The translations under genes and the position numbers were made by a program. From contig JBHGNT010000016.1 of assembly GCA_043228905.1 (NCBI GenBank), forward strand, positions 6,014,001 through 6,078,000: a stretch of 64,000 bases of DNA. The letters are read 5' to 3'. Below are positions 57,442 through 64,000 of the stretch, piece by piece. Every line of letters begins with the position of its first letter. Position 1 is the stretch's first letter. Under the pieces are notes generated by a model, which worked only from the letters and a program-made list of their open reading frames with translations, ran no database searches and was not told where the DNA came from. This DNA is from Azolla caroliniana (Eukaryota > Polypodiophyta).

Positions 57442-60400
57442 TTATACTTGAATGTTCTGTAGCAAATCAAATGATCCTGTTCCAACATCCACAACCTGTC
57501 CAAGTATTATTTTAGATGATGGCGATTCAAGATGATCCCACTGCTTTTTTAGGGTACTTTCCACCAGAAACTTTGTTGCAGTCTCGAAGCTCATCTTTAG
57601 AAACGGGGATGTATTAGACTCCATACCAATCCTATTACAAGGACGGAAACCACCACCATGGGTCATAAAATCAGCTATAAGGTTTAAATGTCGAATGTCC
57701 ACAGAAATACCATATGAGCTAAAAACATTCTTTATTTCTTCTACAATGGTAGCACGGGCTGCTTCAACACCATAGATCTCTAGAATAGATCCAATACTAT
57801 TTGTGGTGAGCTTATTCACATCTAGATCATCTCCCATCAACCATAGACCTTCATAGTTTATTCCTTCAGTTTGTAGAGCAGGTGTAGTTGCATCGCCTTT
57901 GTAATCAATCACTGAAACACGGTCAATTCCATTCACCGATCTCAATGTAACCTGCTTTGCAACTCTCTCAACAATCTGTCAAACATTTAGGCAAACTTCA
58001 ATGAATACAATGTCTGATAAGAATGTAACTGAACAAGGTAAGGTTGATCTTAATTACCTCTGAAAGAAGAACATGAGGTGTATTGTGTTTCACGGAGAGC
58101 CGCATTTGGAATGATGACCCATCAAACATGCTCTGAACTTTATTTATCGGAGTCTTTCCTTTATTCGATTCTTCAGATCCAATGGTCACCACCTTAACCT
58201 CAGATGTTTTTGAATGTTTCACCTTCGGGCTTTCCTCATTCTTACCCTCATCCTCACCCTCACCCTCACCCTCACTTTCATCTTGCATTGTATCATCACC
58301 TTCTAACTTATCTTCTGCTTCATCCTCATCTTCTTCTGCATCTTCATAAGCCCTTTCATCCGTCTCTTGAACCCTTCTTTTTTCAGCATCTGCACCCTCA
58401 TCTTCACCCCCCATATCATCATCATCTTCTGCTTGTTCACCAGATTCTAATTCCTTCTGTGTCTTCTTTCCCGATGGTTCATCATCATCATCTTTGCCTG
58501 GGTCCTCTGCAGCCTCACCCACCTGGGAGAGTGACAATACTTGGATGGCATCCTTAATCTTCTCACCAGATCGCGAAGAAATCGCTTTACCCATTTCCCT
58601 TGTAATCATGGGTACAAATTGGTGACGAAGAGCTCTTTCATACTCTTCCTTTTCCAAGTGAAGATATGAAGGATATCTATCACTTGTGTAAAAGAATAGC
58701 TTAATATTATATACTTTCCTCAACCTCTTCTCTTGTACAGAGAAAGGGATGACTCCAACCTCGAGCTTGTCTATGACATCAATCAGACGAATTTTTTGCA
58801 ATTTTCCTGCGAGCCGTTCTGCATCCTCTCTGAAGATTAAAAGTCAAATACAACTGTTATAAAATTTAGTTACGATACATTTTGACAGTGCAACAGTGCA
58901 GACACAAAGCATTCATCAAAACGGAACATTCATCATCACGAATTTTAAGGCGTGATACATTGGCATATAAAATGCCCCTCATGTTACCCCTGAATTTCTA
59001 GTATCTTCTTTAGTTTTTCAAAATAATATATCAGCAAAAAACACCATGCAAACTTCAACACCAAATACAATCCTCACAAGAGGTACCTATGATCTTTCAC
59101 CTGGTTTTCCCATGCCGGAGAGGACAAGTCATCACTGGTGTAGAGATTTTTCTTGCTGCAGTCATCAAAATTTCTCGTAAACGAGGAATTCCAAGAGTTA
59201 CATTCATTTCACCTCGCCCAGCAAAATGAAATGTGTTCAGCCTACAGATGAAAAAGAAAACCTCAATGAAAATGCTACATTAATCAAATTATTGATGAAA
59301 AAGTATAAGACTCCAAACATTTCATCAACTTACGTCATTTGTGTAGATGGTTCCCCAATGGACTGGGCAGCGAGAACACCAACGGGCTCACCAGGCTCAG
59401 CGCAGCTTGAAATGAAATTGAGCTTCATCAGCTCCTTAAACTCAGCGCGATCTTTATGCTTATGGAGACCTAGAGCTTTTTTTTTCTTTTTCGGCATTTT
59501 CTTTAGAAAATCTTTCAGCTGGCTATCAAAAGATTCCGAGACCATTTCAAAAGATGTTTCACTATCTTCCTTGTCTATTTTTTCAGTCTCTTCATTGATT
59601 CCAATCCTTTGCGATAAAAGAGCATGATTCTTGCAGGCAACGGATCACAGTTTCAAAAACAAGGAAAAACAAACAAACTGCTTGACATATACTTGAAGTT
59701 ACAAGATACATACAGCAGCCAGAACTTTGAATTTTGTAAGATAGTTTGTCTTCATAATATCAACTCCATCCTCCCCATACCGAAATTGAATGATCGATCC
59801 ATCTGAATCTCGCACAGAATAATCATAATGGACTCTTAAGCACTCCAGATTTTTTATAAGACATCTCTGTAAGTAGCCACTTCTTGATGTCTTTACAGCT
59901 GTATCCACCAGTCTACATATGACATCGTACCAAATAGGTATGAGAGCATGAATCGGACATGCAAACACTTTCATGCATGGCTCTATACATAAAGGTGACA
60001 TGAAATTCTTTTAAAAGGTTTCGATTATGGAGACCAACAAAAGGATGCTGACACGGTGACCTAGTGAAATTAACCTTACTGTATCCAACATAGGATAGCA
60101 TGCATGTATCAAATGTATTAATAGATATATCCAGTGCAGTGATTTCATGTTTTTTAATTTTTTTAGATTTTTTTATGAGTTTTTGCCTATATAGTAAATA
60201 ATAGCAATTATAAAAAAACGTTCTGATTTTCACAAGGGCAGAATGGGCACTTGGAAAACTATTTGTCCACATCATGCAGGCATTATCCTGTAGCTCTCTT
60301 CAAATTGATAGCATTTCTGAAGTTAATGGTATAGAGACATTCCAGTTTACAATGCCACACATTCCACAAATCAACAAATGAAAACAAAATAAAACAACAA

Positions 60401-62805
60401 ACAATAACGCATAGAGCCAAAACTGCACTCAATAAGACATTTTTATGCCATGATAAAAATCTACATGGCAATTATCTCCTCCCCTGTTTTTTGTAGAGAT
60501 ATAAACAATTAAAGATTCATACCATCTGATAAAGTCAAGCTTCATTTTTTAATTAAAAAAAGAAAACAATTTGCAACACATACCCATCTCGACCAGCCAT
60601 GCAGTGAAAATAATACTCTTGAGGGTGAAGACCCGTCAAAAACCTGTCACTGATGAAGCCACCAGCACGAGCAGCAGTATCCCAAGGAAGAAAACATGGA
60701 AGAGTTTTCCCAGAAACCATTCGAGGGACACGCTTTCCTTCTAGTTCTTGTTGCCCCAAAAGAGAAGAAATCTGAGTGAAATTAACCTAGATAGTAATAG
60801 TTTATGTCAGCAAAAGAGATTTCTTCAAAAGTGATGATACTAAAAGCCTGCTTCATTAAAACCTACCAATCCACCCTTTGCACCTGTTATTGTCATGAGG
60901 GACAAGCAATTATGAGGAAATGGCTTTGAAAGTCCATTGGGAAAAAGTGTGTTATTTACATCTGAAGTGACAACATTCATAGAACTGGACATCAATCTGT
61001 CCAAATATGCACTTGCAGGTGCACCTTTTGTTTGTATGATATTTTCTACTTGCAATTTCAATTCATCAGCACCTGAAACCAAATAAAGAACAAGACATCA
61101 CGCAAAATTTGAGCAAAACTTTCATGATGCAACATACAATTACTTATGGTGATTTTCACACTAGATGAATAGTAAAACGGATATAGTGCCATCCTACTTT
61201 GTATCCAGTTTCATTCAGTGTAACACATCTTCTACAAACAAAGGACATTTATAAGATTAACCAAATCCACACATCTGGATCTCAAACCCACCGCCCCATG
61301 GACATTGACTTATTGCAAGAGGAACAAAACTGCCAAACCTCTATATAGTGGGTTGTTTGTGAAAGGACATATTTCCAGACATGCTAGGAACAATAGTGGA
61401 AACAAAATCCTATGGAATTTCACGAGATTTCACAGAGTTGAATAGTAATATAAACACAAAGAAAATGTTAACATAGTTGTAATTGTTTAAAACATGAAGT
61501 CATGACATGAATCTCTCATAAAAGATACTTACAAACTGCTAAAAGTACAATTTAAATATTATTAGCAACTGTCATTTTCTCACAGTTGCAGATATTTCAT
61601 TCACCCCCTTTGCCCATGGTAGTAACATTTTATTTGGCTCTGAATAATGGGGATTATGGGTGTGACACAAAATAACCTTTGCACACCTCTCTATGATCCA
61701 GTTAAATAGAAGGGAAAACAAATTAATCCATTTTGGGGGTCTTGTTTTTACTTCCTCCACTTTTCAAAATGCTTCTATAGACTGGAATTCCAGTTCTCTT
61801 CTTTGGCTTCTTACTCACTCTACTATCATGATCATTTGTATACACACCATGGATAGCTTTCTAAACATAATTGAGGCAGGCGCACTATGTGCAAGCTATA
61901 TGTTATATGTAACTTCACTACAGTAACCTAGATTTTGCTCACATTTAGAAATAGCGAGAGAGAGTAAGCAAAGGCATTGTTCTTAGATCATACTTGGATC
62001 ATGATCACCATCTAAGCCAGCAAAACGCTTGTGAACCTTGAAACCCAATTCTGCAGATGCTGACAATTTGCAGTGCCTCTGCTTTTCAGCCTCTGGAATT
62101 AAAAGCAAATCTGCCAATCCACAAGTGAAGCCAAACATCTGCCACAAAAAATACAGTTTTATTCAGATAATTATCAAAAATCTGCATGTATGCTAAAGTA
62201 AAAGAACCCAGGGAATATAATCAAGTTTGGCTCACCTGCAGAAATGTAGTGAACAACCGACTTAAAACAGATAACAACTGCCCAGCAGCATCAGCTCCAT
62301 AGAACTCTTTAACCGCATGAACTAATCCATACTTTCCAAACTGTGCTTTGTCAATGACACCATGCAACAACTCATTCTTTTCGATTCGCAATTTTACTTC
62401 ACCATTATTGCGCCCCCAATACTCTCCAGACACTTTACCCGTGTTTTTAACCGTATAGGGTGGCCTCCCAGCTGTTACATGGTTTAATACTGCAGTGATA
62501 ACCTGAAATTTGAAGATGCAAAAATAATGATGCAGACATCCAAAAGCATACACACATCATGATTGTGCAAAGGGTGTGTTAGCCACCTGTTTTCCAGTCC
62601 AAAGAGGTTTTGGTTTTATGATTGCTGGTGGTAGAGTTTTTATAGCTTTCTCAGTTTTGATAATACCAATCTTTGGTTGACTTTGCCCCATCAGATATGT
62701 TGGTGGCATGGAGGAAATGCAGGCTGAATAAACAAGCTCTTGATATTCCTCTTTTGTCAAAAATGTGTCTTTCTTGGTTAACAATGTACCACTGACAATG
62801 TGATC
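57442..62805 (-). CDS. NRPA1: RNA polymerase I largest subunit, 3' eleven exons
   Basis: Exons in gene order: 62805-62587, 62502-62236, 62138-61994, 61072-60867, 60786-60584, 59912-59714, 59629-59334, 59241-59101, 58829-58058 and 57975-57442 were joined with matching phases; that is ten in view, with the upstream ones beyond 64000. The first encodes [53 protein letters not shown] and [20 protein letters not shown] are the funnel, bridge-helix and trigger-loop region; [20 protein letters not shown] and [19 protein letters not shown] follow. The long exon carries an acidic insertion of about 110 residues, and the end, [41 protein letters not shown], is diagnostic for Pol I rather than Pol II or III. 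This is the catalytic subunit that transcribes rRNA in the nucleolus. The protein ends LLQNIQV. Confidence 0.93.
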
Positions 62806-64000
62806 CTAGATGAGAAAAGCAAAGTAACAGGGATTAAAAATAAATTATTCTCTGGATTATAATATTCATCATCAAATTTTGCCGTTTACTCTACAGAAAT
62901 AGGATTGCTATAAGCGGCCCAAAACAATTATCCAATCATATTTCATCATGATTAAAGATTCGCAAGGAAATGAGAACCATCAAAACAACAATGTACGTAA
63001 ATTTCGTTCGGTTTATTCTTGTTTGTAACTTAGTAATCACTGTTGATTGCAACTTTTGTGGAAGGTGAGAAGCCAAAGAACTTCCTAGAGATAACAGTAA
63101 TAAATTAAATTTACAAAGTATGAGATAGAGTACTAATTTATCAATATTGCCATATTTTAATCTTTTCTAAATGATTTCCTCTTTTTCCAATCAAAGAAAC
63201 TATCAAGACTCAACATCCGATTTGTTCAGGTAGACTAAGCATCACATTTCTAAATTTCTTCAGGTTGGCTTCTAATTTGATCATGCATTCAATGTTGGCG
63301 CAGAGATCACAGACCTCAAAAGTGGTTTTGCACGCATGGGCTAATGCGGAAAGACTCCCTCCCTTGCTGTATGATTCCAGACTCACCTTTCATCTGCTGC
63401 TCTCACATCTGCTCAAACATGATTGTCAGACGCTTTACATAACCAAGAGACATCCTCACAGCCCAGCTTGCCACATTCCTTGTGGGCTCATCTGAGCCCT
63501 TCCCGTGCATTACCCTATGGCACTTATGCAAACCACCACCCCCAAATCAATCCATGTACTTCATTCTACACCCTACGATTATAAGAAGCTGGAGCAAGCT
63601 ATATTTTAGCGACATTTCATCATAGTACTATTCTGGCCATGTAGATATTACTTGGAGTCAGGTGCTGTTTCAGCCTCATCCTCCTTGTATTAAGTACACG
63701 ATCATATATTTGAATGGACGTGAATGCTGCACATCATAGAGTAAGATACTCCTCATCACTGCAGTCTCCGTGAGTCCTCTCCAATCTCCTTCTTTATTTT
63801 AGGATCATGACTGAGTGCAGAGGAGGGTAAGTGTTCATCTCACGTTAAATGGCATTTCCTTGTGGATATTATGAGAAGATGCATTGGGTGTTTTTCTTAA
63901 TTGTCTTGTGCATGTCCCAACATTCTGGGTTTATGCGTGGTACAGCAAATTGATATCCTTGGAATCCTCATGTTTGACACTGATTGCATCAATAAGCATG
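62806..64000 (-). other. Intron of NRPA1 running off the right edge
   Basis: The exon ending at 62805 has a clean acceptor (minus strand ...TCATCTAG), and no earlier NRPA1 exon is recognisable up to position 64000, so the intron is at least 1.2 kb. Plus-strand frames here (such as 63265-63495) have no recognisable similarity. Confidence 0.55.

Noticed and set aside
58204-58557. Plus-strand frame rich in His-Pro and His-Leu
   Set aside because: It is antisense to the acidic insertion of NRPA1.

Overview
This is a window of nuclear DNA from a land plant. It is AT-rich, with long spliceosomal introns, many dinucleotide microsatellites, decayed transposons and a nuclear tRNA gene. The four giant intronless PLS-class pentatricopeptide repeat (PPR) genes, with their 'ILKACG..GA.DKGK.IH.EI / LGNALVDMYAKCG / RDVVSW..LISGYAQHGQ.EEAL' consensus, look like the expanded PPR families of seed-free vascular plants. 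A fern is my best guess; this is inference from family style, not a species call.

Layout. Positions 1-20,700 hold a cluster of four PPR genes in alternating orientation (-,+,-,+): a partial one at <1-2041, then 6507-9239, 10482-13070 and 17684-20653. The three whose 3' ends are visible stop at the E1/E2 motifs and lack a DYW editing-deaminase domain. The gene at 10482-13070 still carries a decayed DYW domain in its 3' flank, with the zinc-site segment triplicated in tandem. Between these genes lie a deleted Ty3/Gypsy LTR element with a tRNA-Ala-type primer site (14602-15607), two related hAT-like MITEs in opposite orientation, a probable retroposed PPR relic and several minisatellites.

Positions 21,536-21,607 encode tRNA-Pro(CGG) on the minus strand. 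A telomere-like minisatellite (22193-22580) leads straight into a class I SAM-dependent methyltransferase gene (22583 to about 29568, eight exons reconstructed, one with a GC-AG donor). From about 29.6 to 43.6 kb I see no convincing gene, only simple repeats, one recent duplication and relic fragments.

A long CT-rich leader (about 43.67-44.87 kb) precedes a type I inositol-polyphosphate 5-phosphatase gene (45031-50043). I could join it into 13 exons encoding 678 residues in one continuous frame. It contains a run of tandemly duplicated exons, all of phase 1-1, and a second GC-AG intron. After a gene-poor stretch (50.0-57.4 kb), the 3' eleven exons of the RNA polymerase I largest subunit gene (NRPA1) run on the minus strand from 62805 to 57442; its 5' part lies beyond the right edge.

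The genes do not form an operon or one pathway. The PPR cluster concerns organelle RNA processing, NRPA1 rRNA transcription, the 5-phosphatase phosphoinositide signalling, and the methyltransferase probably protein modification.
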